A stretch of DNA of 64,000 bases from Aspergillus flavus (lineage: Eukaryota > Ascomycota > Eurotiomycetes > Eurotiales > Aspergillaceae), in NCBI RefSeq assembly GCF_009017415.1, contig NC_092404.1:496001-560000 (forward strand), given 5' to 3'. The notes under the pieces were generated by a model, which worked only from the letters and a program-made list of their open reading frames with translations, did no database searches and was not told the origin of the DNA. Every line of letters begins with the position of its first letter. Position 1 is the stretch's first letter. Shown here piece by piece: positions 1 to 10,864 of this stretch. Both the position numbers and the translations under genes were made by a program.

Positions 1-701
1 CATACTCTCCTGTATCCAATGCAATGCAAGTCGCTGGTCCCTGAATCCCAGATTCCCAATGCCTTCCTCCTTCATCTCCTTACTCCACATGTACCCCCAG
101 CAATGAAGACGGTAGTTAATACTTACCCCAATCATCGGAGTACCAATTGTGACTGATTCGTTCACGATGAAAGTAAGGTTATAGCGCGGGTCTGAAGAGT
201 TACCCCCTGTGAAACCCCCGCCGTAGATCCATACTAAACGCCGCTGGTTAGTAAGTCCTCTTCAGTGTGAGAAATGATGCTCTAGGTACCAGCCACTGGC
301 AGATTATCGCCAGGGGAAGCGCCACTGGGGCGGACGACGTTCAGCGTAAGGCAGGCCTCAGAGGCCCCCGACGTTTGGCCATAGCCGAGGCATGCCGGTG
401 AATACTCTGTTGCATTTCTGGGCGTCGTCCACGATTCATTGAGGGATTGTGGTGTTCGTAACCGGAGGTCTCCGACGGGCTGCTGGGCGTAAGGTATGCC
501 TAGGAAGAGGTCCTGGCCATAATGGTCATTGTGGACACCATAGTAAGTCCCATTTAAAACTCGAGCTGTCGGTTCAAATGATTGATGCCCAATATTCTTG
601 TTTCCGGTGTTGTATGCTCTACAATCACCTCCCTGGAGCATAACCACGTAGGAAAACGCGAGTCCTCGGAGGATTCTGTTAAGCCAACGTTGACCCGGCA
701 T
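1..701 (-). CDS. Carboxylesterase type B (secreted), 3' part outside window
   Basis: N-terminal part of a fungal type-B carboxylesterase (alpha/beta hydrolase that cleaves carboxylic esters, probably secreted). The ATG at 701 gives an N-terminus with a hydrophobic stretch (residues about 9-25) that reads as a signal peptide. Family landmarks follow: FLGIPYAQQPVGDLR, then SEACLTLNV, then WIYGGGFTGG, the oxyanion-hole loop, and NYRLHCWGY. One intron fits exactly: the donor GTACCT follows LPVA, and the acceptor TTTAG near position 232 restores VWIYGGG, with a TTACTAAC branch-like site inside. The catalytic Ser, Glu and His would lie beyond base 1, so activity cannot be judged. No frame break is seen in the part present, unlike the neighbouring relic genes. 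Confidence 0.85.
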
Positions 702-929
702 GGTCGTAGACGACAAGCAGCTAACAGCCGCTTGGATTTGAAGAAGTTCCTCGATTAAAAGCAAAACATAGAAAGTCTTTATTGTATGCTGCTTAGCACT
801 CCATTATGTAGGGAAGAATGCAGACATCTACGGCGAATTGTGTTGCGGGGTTCGTCTACTATTTATTCGACAAGCGGGTATGTCCCATCCGGATAAGTTC
901 TGATACTGGGCCCTTTTCCGCTGACCGGG

Positions 930-1369
930 CTTACTGATACAATAGTGGGTCAAAAGTTCTCGCAACACTTGGCAAAACACGTACCGTGTCAAAAAACAAT
1001 AATTATTCTAAATGTCTACTATGCCACCAAAATAAGGTTTTTTGAAATAGGAATTAGTGTAAATCATAGGTCTAGATCTAAATTATCTATTAAGGAATAT
1101 ACTGTTTTGTTTAAGGGCATAGATGTATAGTAAAATATTACTAAACTTGCCCAGGAATTTAGGATTGTGTGCTTTACTATCTACTGAATATAAAAATACC
1201 TTTAAAACTAGAACAGCCTAAAATTAGGCGCTTGGTTTAGTAGATTCGAAAAGCTTAGCCGCATAGTTAAATGTTATAGATATTAGATAGTTCGCTGAAG
1301 GCCTAGAATTAGCTATATAGTGTAAATTGCTAGGAGTCTCTATAGATGTTACTGTAATGGTTGACAGCA
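930..1369. other. AT-rich block, possibly a mutated transposon remnant
   Basis: This stretch is visibly richer in A and T than the flanking DNA, with many TA steps and no credible long reading frame. It abuts the point where the cytochrome b2-like pseudogene loses its C-terminal coding sequence, so it may be an inserted element degraded by point mutation. No terminal repeats or transposase motifs could be recognised. The bases 702-929 before it are the promoter side of the carboxylesterase and show nothing else. Confidence 0.35.
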
Positions 1370-2841
1370 CCGCGACAGATGCCGCCATCGACAATAACTT
1401 CGCAACGGCGAAAGACCTCAGAACTTTCTCTATGAATTGCGAGAAGGGGTTCTAAAGCAGAAGGAGCACCCTCGAGTTATCGACCCCCGTGATTTGACAG
1501 CCATGGGTGCACCCCATGCTCCATGCATACATAGCACGGCATCTTCCCATGACTGGATGCCCTTGATTGCTATTGGGAGATCTGTCAGTTTTCGCAGCCA
1601 CAAAACTGCGGATTTCCAGTCAAACTTGGTGTAGAGGTGAGTATTCCTTGTGAGAAATTCTGCTTAGCAATATGAGTGGATTGACTCACGACCGCGCGAT
1701 CGTCGGGCCACTGGCAAAACCGTTATCTTCATCCCCTTCATTCAGATCGGATGCCTCTTCCTGACTAGACATTATAAAGCTGTTCTGACTACAGAAGCAC
1801 AGGTGACACATTTACATACCTCAATGGTCAGTCGCACATCTCTCACGCGTTTGCCAGCTCGAGGCGCATCGACAGTCAAAGCAAAGGCTCGGTAATCCAA
1901 AGCAATAGCCTGCTTTATCTCATTTTCTGTTACAGAAGGGTCCTCCATAGCATAGATCTGCCAGTATAATGTCTGAGAGACCGCACGTGCATTTGCCAAC
2001 TGTTTTTGCGTGCAACCGCTGTTGTTAGGTACCCAATCAAGAATGCCATGCTTTCCAGCGGCTTGTGTCAAGCCAAATCTCCACTTGGATGTGCGAGTTT
2101 GCTACCTCCTGCAGGACAGATGAAGAAAGGGCTAGCGTAGGTTATTCCAAGAATAGAAGTTGTTAGGTCGATACTCTGGATGGGTCATAGGACTCATGGG
2201 CAGAAAGAGATGTGCTTCCAACTATCTTGATTCCATTGCGCCGTGTATTCATCATTAGCCCCTGGCTTGAAGACTGATAGTAGTCCTAGTATGTCGGTTA
2301 GCCATAATTACAATAACCGGACTGTTAGTAGCAGGCACAGGCAAATGAACGGGGAGCCAATACTTGAGAAGCGGCGTGTTCGAAGTCGTGGATATTGACT
2401 ACAGATCTGAGGAGTGAAAGGACCTTCTTGTCGGTAGTTCTTTCTGAGAGAGAGGTCCGGGTAGTGCTGGATCTGGTGGGATGCCCACGTTGGACTCTGC
2501 TACAGGGCCTAGCTTTAGTCTAGTTCCATGTTAGTGTTATATAGCTGGGTAGTTGGAAGATACTACAAGCCGATAGTTCCATACTCTGGTGGTAGATGCT
2601 TTTCAATTACGACAGGTGGATTAATGGGTTCGAACGCTTGTGTCGCGTCCCGCCCAGCATATTTTAGGATAATGCGTGAGCATCTCCAGGATGGACGTCT
2701 AAGTACGAGGTCAGGTCGTAATCATTTCCTTTAATTATTACCAGACATCTGTCTCTCGATTGGTGCTTGCTGACTTCAGATCTAGGAAAGGTTGGATTTC
2801 TGCTCGCAACAGTAATGTGGCCTGGCTTACCTGGTTAACAT
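1370..2841 (-). pseudogene. Cytochrome b2-type L-lactate (alpha-hydroxy acid) dehydrogenase, broken
   Basis: Relic of a flavocytochrome b2 family gene (haem-binding cytochrome b5 domain followed by an FMN-dependent alpha-hydroxy acid dehydrogenase). The start ATG at 2841 gives MLTS, then an intron, then KHQSRDRCLVIIKGNDYDLT and HPG of the cytochrome b5 fold, then AFEPINPP. The FMN domain follows: VNIHDFEHAASQ, YASPFFICPAGG, AAGKHGILDWV, LTVDAPRAGKRVRDVR, GFASGPTIARS, LTDLPIAIKGIQSWEDA and VDGG. Breaks visible: a frame shift just after the haem-binding HPG, another before VNIHDFE, TGA where Arg is expected after ISFCP (about 2200), a one-base loss before GLTQAAG (about 2072), and TAA in place of Gln in GGR-LEGAPSALE. 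The last 80-100 residues are missing where the AT-rich block begins. Not functional as read. Confidence 0.85.
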
Positions 2842-3067
2842 GCTGGCGTAATGTGAGAGACGAACTTCCTTGCCACTGCACAAACAATGTGTCACTTCGA
2901 TTGACCCAACTACTGTGCTGTCACCGGAAAAGGGACTGTGGTTGATTACGGGTATGGGCAGATCCTTCGGATATTGTCTTTATCTCCACCATCTTATAGG
3001 ATTTAATCCTTCAAATTAGCATTCTGGTTCCCGTAGAGTTCCAATCCACAGTTCGGGAACAAGGACC

Positions 3068-4479
3068 ATGGAAACCATTTTTGCAAAGATAGCACAGGAG
3101 ACCACAAAGTTTGACCTCGGAGATGAAGAGGTAAGATTTTATCGGCAAACAAGTGAGAACCCCTCAGAAACTGATGACATACCGTACTGGAGAGGCCTAT
3201 ACGGGCCACTGTATCCGAAATCACTTGACAGTATCGGCGCAGTGAAGGACGAACAGTACGGGCCGGCTGAGCGTAACCGACTGGACGTGTTCTTTCCTCG
3301 CGACGGCAAAACCAAGGGAAAGCCAGTGGTACTCTTCGTACACGGGGGTGGAGACAAAAGGGTGGAGTGAGAAGGTTCTTTCTGCAACGACCATACTAGC
3401 ATATTTGGCTGATTATACCACGCACGTGCTGAGCGAACGTGGGGTTGTCCTTCGCTCGGCGTGGATTCGTCGCTGTGCTCGCAAATTATCGACTAGTCCC
3501 TAATGTCGTCTACCCTGGAGGGGCTGATGATATACAGTTGGCTCGGGACTGGACTTTTCATAATATTGCAGTACCAAAGTATGGACAAGGATCACCGGAT
3601 AAGATCATACTTCTCGGTCAGTCCTCCGGTAGAGCTCATATAACCGTGAGCCTATATGCCGCAGGTAAGTGATCCTACACTAAAACTGGGCTTGCTTATT
3701 AAAACATAAAAAGGCGACCCAAAGCGAACGCCGAAGGCTCTAATATTCCCCCCTGTGGCGGGAGTTATCTACCTCAGCGTACCTTTCTGGTTTGATAGAA
3801 AGAAACCTGTCCGACAAAAGTCATTCGCCATTATTTGGATCGGACGCGGAAGAAGTTTGGGGGGTAAGTCAAAAGCACTTCCCCCAAGCCCGTCCATTGT
3901 CTAAAGTATACTGCAGCCTTTGTCCCCATTGGGACTATTCCAATCGCTATCAAAAGGGTCCCCGTTGCTGTAAGGTCATCCTATGCTTGCCTGTAGATTC
4001 TGCAATGCCCAATTACTTGCGTTAACGTTATGAGTAGAGATCCTGAGTGCTTGCCGGTCTACAGCGGAAGTGTCAAATGGGAAATGTAAGTCAGTTACAC
4101 GAGGAATAGAGAGAATCCTACACTGGAAGCAAATTTAACCATGCAAAAATGGGATTTTAGAAAGGAAACAGCCGATGCCACTGCGACCTTCTTCAACGCC
4201 TATCGTGAACGGAGCATTCCTCAAGGTACACTACCGACGTTCCATGTGCAGGAGAAACACAACCATATCGGGTTTGTCTCAGTCATTTTGAGCTCTGAAC
4301 TTTCACGATACAATTCTAACGGGTTTCAAAGTAATGTTTTTTCTATTGGAACAGCGGATTCTGCACAGGGGGACAGACTACTGGAATTCATGCAGTCGTG
4401 TGTAGCAAAAATCGACCAAAGAATACAGCGTACGTTTTTTGTGATTTCAAGCCTAGCGCAAAATGTGGAACACTACTGA
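3068..4479 (+). pseudogene. Alpha/beta-hydrolase esterase, probably broken
   Basis: Esterase of the HGGG/GxSxG lipase-like group. It reads NRLDVFFPRDG, LFVHGGG (oxyanion hole), ARRGFVAVLANYRLVP, GGADDIQLARDW, the nucleophile elbow GQSSGRAH, and a C-terminal segment with the His region FHVQEKHNHI. Several introns are well formed: after LYAAG (GTAAGT), after EEVWG (GTAAGT, 3866-3914), after SPLL (GTAAGG), after VKWE (GTAAGTC) and after NHIG. Two positions cannot be spliced into frame: an extra base in the A-run after HGGGD (about 3352) and a one-base shift between RQKSFA and LFGSDAEEVWG (about 3830). The elbow also has Arg where the family has a second Gly. I judge it a recent pseudogene; two sequencing errors would be the alternative. 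Confidence 0.7.
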
Positions 4480-5091
4480 GAGGTCTTGACAGAGCGCAAG
4501 GAGACGGGACAGAGTAAAGGCCCGCATCCTACCCATCTTTGAATACTTTCCATGGGATCAAGGGCCACGGGAATCATTGAAGTGTCTAGGATCAATAGGA
4601 GATGAAACCAGTAAGACTTCTCGAATATAGTACCGTTATTATTAGACTAGAAAGGTTGTCAGACTAGGAGGACTGTTAGTAGTCTCAAAATACTAAAATT
4701 CAGGAAATTTCTATTGTGATTAACCACGACCATATATATGTAAACAGGCCCAAGTTAGGACGGTCGGCATTATGGAACCTTAAACCGTCTGGTGTTGATC
4801 TGAATTAGTATAACATGGCCACTATTAAAGTACCACAAAAAAAAAAAAAAAACCAATGGCACGCCAGAGCAAGCAGGGTCCAAAGATATTCACGGTCATT
4901 TGTGGTAGAAATACACGATGATCTTAGCACCTATGGAGTATAATAGTCGAGTCGTGTATTCCATCCATTTCGAAGAATGATTTGAGGTCTCACTAACATC
5001 TACTGAGAGCTTGTCGGCACCTTGTTAACCAAAATGTCTTGTCTACCATTTAGAATGCATGGTCCAGGAGATTAGTAGACGCACTTGGGCA
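4480..5091. other. Intergenic, with a 16-base poly-A run
   Basis: No coding sequence could be supported here. It holds the 3' sides of two convergent genes, and a homopolymer of 16 A at 4837-4852 is the only notable feature. Confidence 0.6.
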
Positions 5092-6321
5092 TCATTTAGC
5101 AACCACAGTTTGCTTGTTTGCAAAATTTCGCTCCACCGACTCCTTGAACCACTCCCCTACAGTCTTCGGAGGGCTTTAGAATGTCCTGAATTAGCAACGT
5201 ACACTTGCACACATGCAGAACCACACTCACTATTTCTTTTGTGGTCCTTGTAGAAGAAAGTCACGCCTCCCTTGGTTGAAATAAGCGATCGAGTAACGCG
5301 ATGGAGATCTGCCTTCATCCTTCGCTCGCACTCGGTGGAAGGTGGATTTTAGGCGGTCGTCAGACCATGCCACTGTCCACGCAAAAGAAAAGCCTCAGAC
5401 CACATATTCAAGCAATAGTAGGATGGATTCGTTTCAACTTACTCAGCATGTCGCCAATGTTAACAACAATATGACCGGTCTTCGCGGGGAGAGGAGTGAA
5501 GACATCGCCCACCGCGAAGCTTGTGTGCGACTCACGGCCTGGACAGATCTCCAGCCCGTCTTCTCCATCACGCTGGAACAAAAGCGTAAGACATCCAATG
5601 TCTGTATGGCTTCCAGCCCGCCAGGTACCTGCAGCATCCTCTGACGGGGGATAATGGATCAGGCGGAGCTGAGTGAGACAGTCCGGCTTGGTCACATCGT
5701 TTGCTACACAAAAGTAGTCGGATGGAAATCCCAGTGCGACCGCAAAGCAGGTGACTAGCTAGGTTAATCAATTCTTGCTCACGTCTCGCGTTATTACACA
5801 AAACCTACATAGTTGGTTCGAAATGGCTGCACATTTTGCCATGAAATGGGCAGTAGTGTTTCGAAACCCGGGGACATCCTCATCACTAGGCCACTGAGAC
5901 CTGTGTTGAAGCCAAAGAGATTCCTTCTGATCGTACAGACCGGTGCTAGGACGCAGCTGCGCCTTCATGCTGTTGATATATTTAAGGTTCGGATAGTATG
6001 GCATGAGATGACGCTCACCTTGTACTCCCACCCATTGTTTGTCACATTACTATGAGGAGTCTTTCCCTTAACCGAGGAGGGCAAATCGAAGAAAGACTTG
6101 GAAATGGCAAATTGCCGCTCAATCTCCTCAACCGTGATCCCGTGGTCTATCAATGTTAAGAACCCAGAGGTTTCTGCAACATCAACCAGCTGCTGGGTGA
6201 TCTCTTCTTTCCTTTTCTCAAAATCTATCCATACACCACCCCCAGTGTTAGCGTAAAGACTCCTAGGAGAACTTTACCACGCACCTTTGAGCGAAATAAC
6301 AGGGATTGCCCGTTCGGCCAT
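5092..6321 (-). CDS. 2-oxoglutarate/Fe(II) dioxygenase (isopenicillin N synthase-like)
   Basis: Soluble non-haem iron oxygenase that would use 2-oxoglutarate and O2 to hydroxylate or desaturate a small molecule. Six exons join without a break: 6321-6285, 6224-6019, 5962-5809, 5754-5443, 5372-5231 and 5173-5092, giving 310 residues, normal for the family. The DIOX_N region starts MAERAIPVISLK and continues with VAETSGFLTLIDHGI. The catalytic core has RAGSHTDIG, the His-x-Asp iron pair, a distal His in LKSTFHRV, and RYSIAYF, whose Arg-x-Ser binds 2-oxoglutarate. The C-terminus contains KYPPKTVGEWF. It is divergent from the MFS transporter across a 412-base promoter, which suggests a shared substrate or co-regulation. 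It lies between relic genes, yet every splice junction and active-site residue is preserved. The substrate cannot be inferred. Confidence 0.88.
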
Positions 6322-6733
6322 GGTGAGAGTACTTTATGAACAGAATGTAGTTATCTTGCTTCAGTCTGGATAGCTATAATTTCGAAAAGCTTGCATAGTG
6401 CTTTTCTGCAGCATACTGGAACCGCTGTAACCTGCGCCATATGTATTATAAGCCCCCATTTCCGCAAGTGGCTATGTTCAAGGTAGACACTAGGGTACAT
6501 AGCCGTGATGACCTATATCCGACGCAAATCCCGCAACGTATCTAGCCGTGTTATCCCACTGGGTGTGTTCCGGTGCTCTTATCAATATGTTATCGCGATA
6601 GCCGTTATCACTTAGCTTATACAACGTCTTGGTCACCCTACCACCTCAGGTCGTATTTACATATATGACATTAGGTGTGCAGAGGCACACATGCCGGGAA
6701 TGGAAGGATACTGACCTTGGGCTCAACTTGATT
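6322..6733. promoter_or_regulatory. Divergent promoter between dioxygenase and MFS transporter
   Basis: A 412-base gap separates the two start codons, which point away from each other, so the two genes probably share control sequences here. No specific operator was recognised. Confidence 0.5.
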
Positions 6734-8693
6734 ATGGAAAGTTGTAAGAAAAACCTGGAGGACAGCGCGGATATCGAAGTTGGTGTTGTGAGTGTGCTCC
6801 CAACAACTCGAAAACAGTGAATATTGTGGTTGCTGACAACTTTAGGGCTACAACCGCCCAATTGGCTTTGCAGATGTGGCTCACGCTGGTGTTAATGTGA
6901 ATGGAACTCGGACGTCAAATGCCCTTAACCTTCTCGCGGAGCAGAGGGTCGAAGTGGACCTTGAGTCTCCCCGAGCTCAAAGGTTACTTCGCAAGATCGA
7001 TATGCGGACCATGCCCCTAGTGCTCGGTCTTTATACCCTTCAATTACTCGTTCGTACTGGTCCAAGTCCATGTCACGACTTATCTAATTGGATTTCTGCA
7101 GGACAAAAATAGCTTGTCATTTGCGGCTATAATGGGAATTAGGAGGGATACAAATCTCAGTGGGAGCCAGTATGACTGGCTAGGTTCAATCGTCTAGTGA
7201 GTGACGGACTGACTTGAATATTCCTCCCATCAAGTATAATGACCCAAGTAACACAGCTTCGGATATTTATTTGGGGAGATCCCAGCGGCATTCCTAATGC
7301 AGCGTGTCCCACTAGCCAAATACCTGGGCATTATGAGTATGCTTTGGGGAACGGTTGTCGCTTTGCACGCTGTCTGCCATAACTTTGGGGGGCTGGCGGC
7401 CGTTCGATTTCTCTTAGGATCGATCGAAGTATGCACAACACCTGCTATTATCTATGTCACTAGCTCCTGGTACACTCGCAGCGAGCAAGTTACCCGAGTT
7501 GCACTCTGGTATTCAACTTCTGGCTGGGCTCAGGTATTTGGGGGCTTCTTTTCCTGGGCTATCAACCAGGCAAGCCAATTCAAATGGCAAGGGCTGTTCA
7601 TATTCTATGGGGCTCTTACATTTACCACGGGTGTGATACTCTTCTTCTTCCTTGCCGCGTCACCAATTGATGCCAGCTGGCTCTCCGACGAGGAAAGAAT
7701 AATTGCCCTTGAGCGAGTCCGGGATAACAAGACGGGCGTCGAAATGTGGAATTTTAACTGGTCCCAGCTAAAGGAAGCATTGTGTGACCCTCGTCTGTAT
7801 ATAGTCTTCCTCTTAATGGTTGCGACGGGACTACCTAATGGTGGATTAACAGCATTTGGTAGGCTCTCAGCCGGTTGAAACAATTCATGACTAACTTTAT
7901 TACAGGGCCATCTATTATATCTGGATTTGGGTTTGACACTAACACCACCACGCTCCTCAGTATGGTTCCAGGCGCATGTGCAGCCATCGGTACGATGGTG
8001 ACACTTGTAGTGATAAAGTACACCAACCGAACTGTCGGCGGTATCTTTACAATACTGCTAGGTTGCATTGGCATCATAATGATGTTAGCTATACCAGAAA
8101 GCTACTATACAGCTCGATATGGAGGGTATATCCTCACAATGCAATGTACGTCCTTACAGATACATTCGCCAGCAAGCTCATTAGAATATCTTACCGACCT
8201 ATTGTACCCTAGATCCAAACTCCATATTAGTTGTCCTCGCGTTTATCACCTCTGGTGTCGGTGGTAGCACAAAAAAAGTTGCTTTTGGTGCGTCCTTCCA
8301 GCTTGGGTATGCTGTTGGCAACATTTGCGGCCCGCAAACATTTCAGGAACATGAAGCACCCCATTATTATGTACGTCTTCAATTCATGCATGGATTGTGG
8401 ATGATTATACTGACTTGGGTACAGACGGCTAAGTTCACTATGCTAGCCTTCTTGATATTCACGGCTATCCTGTTGGCTTCAGTTGGGGTCCTTCATTGGC
8501 ACTGGAATCGTCAACTGGACAATCAAGACGCTCTTGATTTTCAAAGTTGGTACCCTCCTTTTCTCTATGATTATTTTCACATCTACTTCATACTAACACT
8601 TAGAAAGATGGTGTCATTCACGAACATGGTGTGAATGAGGAATTTGCGGATCTGACGGATTTTCAACAGCGCTCATTTAGGTACCCTTTATAG
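6734..8693 (+). CDS. MFS transporter, allantoate permease (Dal5) type
   Basis: Plasma-membrane major facilitator of the anion:cation symporter group that takes up carboxylates, amides or vitamins. Eight exons fit in frame: 6734-6787, 6846-7049, 7102-7196, 7257-7858, 7906-8145, 8213-8370, 8425-8545 and 8608-8693, giving 519 residues. The family N-terminus LLRKIDMRTMPL is followed by transmembrane helices in YFGYLFGEIPAAFLMQ, RVPLAKYLGIMSMLWG and AVRFLLGSIEV. The central loop has WLSDEERIIALERV and the end is LTDFQQRSFRYPL, close to the usual C-terminus of this group. The start was chosen at 6734 because the downstream frame opens only after an intron acceptor at 6845 and has no nearer ATG. Pairing with the dioxygenase suggests import of that enzyme's substrate or of a related compound. 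Confidence 0.88.
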
Positions 8694-9199
8694 TTAGATA
8701 CAAAGGCCCTGCAGAGAGCGAGAAAGGAGGCCATGAATGCGACTTGTGGCCAATATATTGCTGGCCCCTGTTTTCTACCTCTGATTACTCAAGATTATAG
8801 GTTATATTCAGACAGGCGAAGATCCTCTAGGGCGGAATTCTGTCGTCTGTTATTTCACCTGTATGGCTCTCTTGTATATGTAGGAGACCCATGATTTATA
8901 CAGCAGAAGCAAGTGAACCTGGAGGGTCTGTGATCGCAAAATTAATTTGGTACGTCAGATCCAGTCCCGAGGATCAGAAGGTCAATGGCCTCAGTTCACA
9001 ACAGTGTAATCATGGGTTTCCCAGGGTCAGTGGCTTCGGACTGGCAGGTGAACCTGGTGCAAAACCGCACGACTGCCAGCAGAACAAGGTGACGTCGATT
9101 AAGTCTGGAAGTTGGGGATGTTTACTCCATTTTGTACACTTGGACGCGGAGTCCATTAATCCAGAGTCTGCCGAATGAGATTTATCGAATCCTTGCAAC
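8694..9199. other. Intergenic, no supported gene
   Basis: A 95-codon frame begins with ATG at 8891, but it shows no domain, no family resemblance and no intron logic, so it is not called. Nothing else was recognised. Confidence 0.5.
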
Positions 9200-9899
9200 A
9201 TCATGAACAAGGGTAGTGTATCCAACCAATATGCGTCACACTATTCTGCTCAGCCTTAGACCCTGTGCAATAGGTTTCAGAATCCCCTCAGTCTAGAGTC
9301 CCTGTAACATACAGTTGCCCTTGGAACTCAGAGGGAATGTCTTTCTTGAAATAAATGCTGCCGATAGAAGCAAAGGGGAGGTTGAAAGCTTCTTTTCCAT
9401 ACCAACGATGCCCGTCACCAAGGCATGCTTTTGATTTTTCGTAGTGGTACACCAGTGTGAATCAGACCCAATTCCAAGGGCATATTCCATAACAATATAC
9501 TCGACACCAGCCGGATTGTTAATCGTGGAAAACCAGCCGTATACCTCAGGCACAGGTATACTCTTTACACGTAGAAAGAATAGAGTTACAACTTCAATAG
9601 CGGTAGCGTATATCTTCACGACTGATATCCAATAGGAAACTTTCACAATGGCCCGGAGGCTATCATGCATTGTGGCTAAAAACACCCGGTTAAAACCTCC
9701 TTCACTTATCTTTTCAAGTTTTTTGAACATCCCCATGGCCGACGTGATCGGCAACAGCTTTCTTCAGGGAGACGATATCAAACTTGACAAATCGTTCACG
9801 GAGTCGAGATTCTTCATTGTAAAGAAACCTTCCGGGGGAGTAGAAAAACAGGGTTCCGTCTGGAGTGCAGTCTGTACGGATGGTCTTTGGACACGACAA
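9200..9899 (-). pseudogene. APH/AIM9-like phosphotransferase, broken
   Basis: Relic of the fungal aminoglycoside-phosphotransferase-like family (AIM9 type, protein-kinase fold, often mitochondrial or of unknown substrate). It reads PGRFLYNEESRLRERFVKF, KISEGGFNRVFLATM (glycine-rich loop), IPVPEVYGW, NNPAGVEYIVMEYA and HALVTGIVGMEKK, then in another frame LPFASIGSIYFKKDIP. Two frame shifts are evident: one in the A-run between GDVQK and LEKISEGG (about 9720) and a one-base loss right after MEKK (about 9378). Downstream the match (ETYCTGS) is in yet another frame and then fades. The catalytic loop with HGD is not present. Only the first third of the family length remains. Confidence 0.75.
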
Positions 9900-10864
9900 A
9901 CCTTAGTACATCCGGCAATGCTTTAGGAACCTTCGTCGACCCAGAAAAGCTGAAAGGGGCCCCAAGCATGTGACTGGGAGGATGCAATTCCTGTAAGTTC
10001 GACTAAAAGCAATAAATCTGGACATTGATCCGGTAGAAATGTGTGAGGAGAGTGGCACTATCTAGACCATGGACCGGGACCTGATACCTGACATCCGATA
10101 CCCAACACTTGCCACACACAGGAATGTATGGCTACGCACCAACATCCGTGCCACGTGGCTCGCCTGGGCCTAGTGAAATCTTAGAAAACATAGTAGGCTA
10201 GAATGAGAAGAGTTGGCTTTGCAGAGGTGAGTGAGGGTAATTGAGTCACGAATGCCCACACGCTGAGGTGTACTCGAATCCAATAAAGATTCGAGGGCTT
10301 TTCATCCCTACTAGGTTGGAGCCATGCGATTATGAAGACATTAATTCTGTGATAGACCCCAAGGCTAACACTCTTCCATTCACCATTCATTAACCTTGCC
10401 CTCATAGGTAACTATGAATTGGCAACTTGGAACAAAGCATCTACCTGTGATCTAAAGTCCAGGAACAGAACCAATCAATGAGAGTCACTATTGTCCCAAC
10501 TAGTACGATTTCGGTTAGCAGCGAAGCTAACTTCTTTGAACCCAGCCACCGATTTATCTGAGCCAGTGCTATAACATTGGTTTTGAGACAGTTTCATTGG
10601 ATCTGTCCCTGCATTTTTCCGCCGTGACCTGCCAGCATATAGATGTCGTTCATGGGTATTTTCAATTTCCACAAACATGAGATTGAGAAAAATATCGAGT
10701 GGAACCCCACAGGTTTTCAGTTCATTGAGGCTTGGAGTTTCCCTAATGTTAGCTAAGCTCAGACTCTCTATGTTGTGGAGTGTATGACTGACTGAACTCG
10801 CTAGGTAAATGAGGTAACATCCTGGAACTTTCGCCATGGATGCCTGGAAAGCTCACAACTTAAA
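9900..10864. other. Unassigned stretch upstream of the CorA-like gene
   Basis: A 120-codon minus-strand frame at 10475-10837 starts with ATG but has no recognisable domain. The N-terminal exon of the CorA-like gene may also lie here: a plausible intron (GTAAATG at 10805 to TTAAAG at 10864) leads into its first supported exon, but I could not identify the exon before it. Confidence 0.4.

Noticed and set aside
10475..10837. 120-codon minus-strand protein starting at an ATG
   Set aside because: No domain, and the region more plausibly contains the 5' part of the CorA-like gene on the opposite strand.
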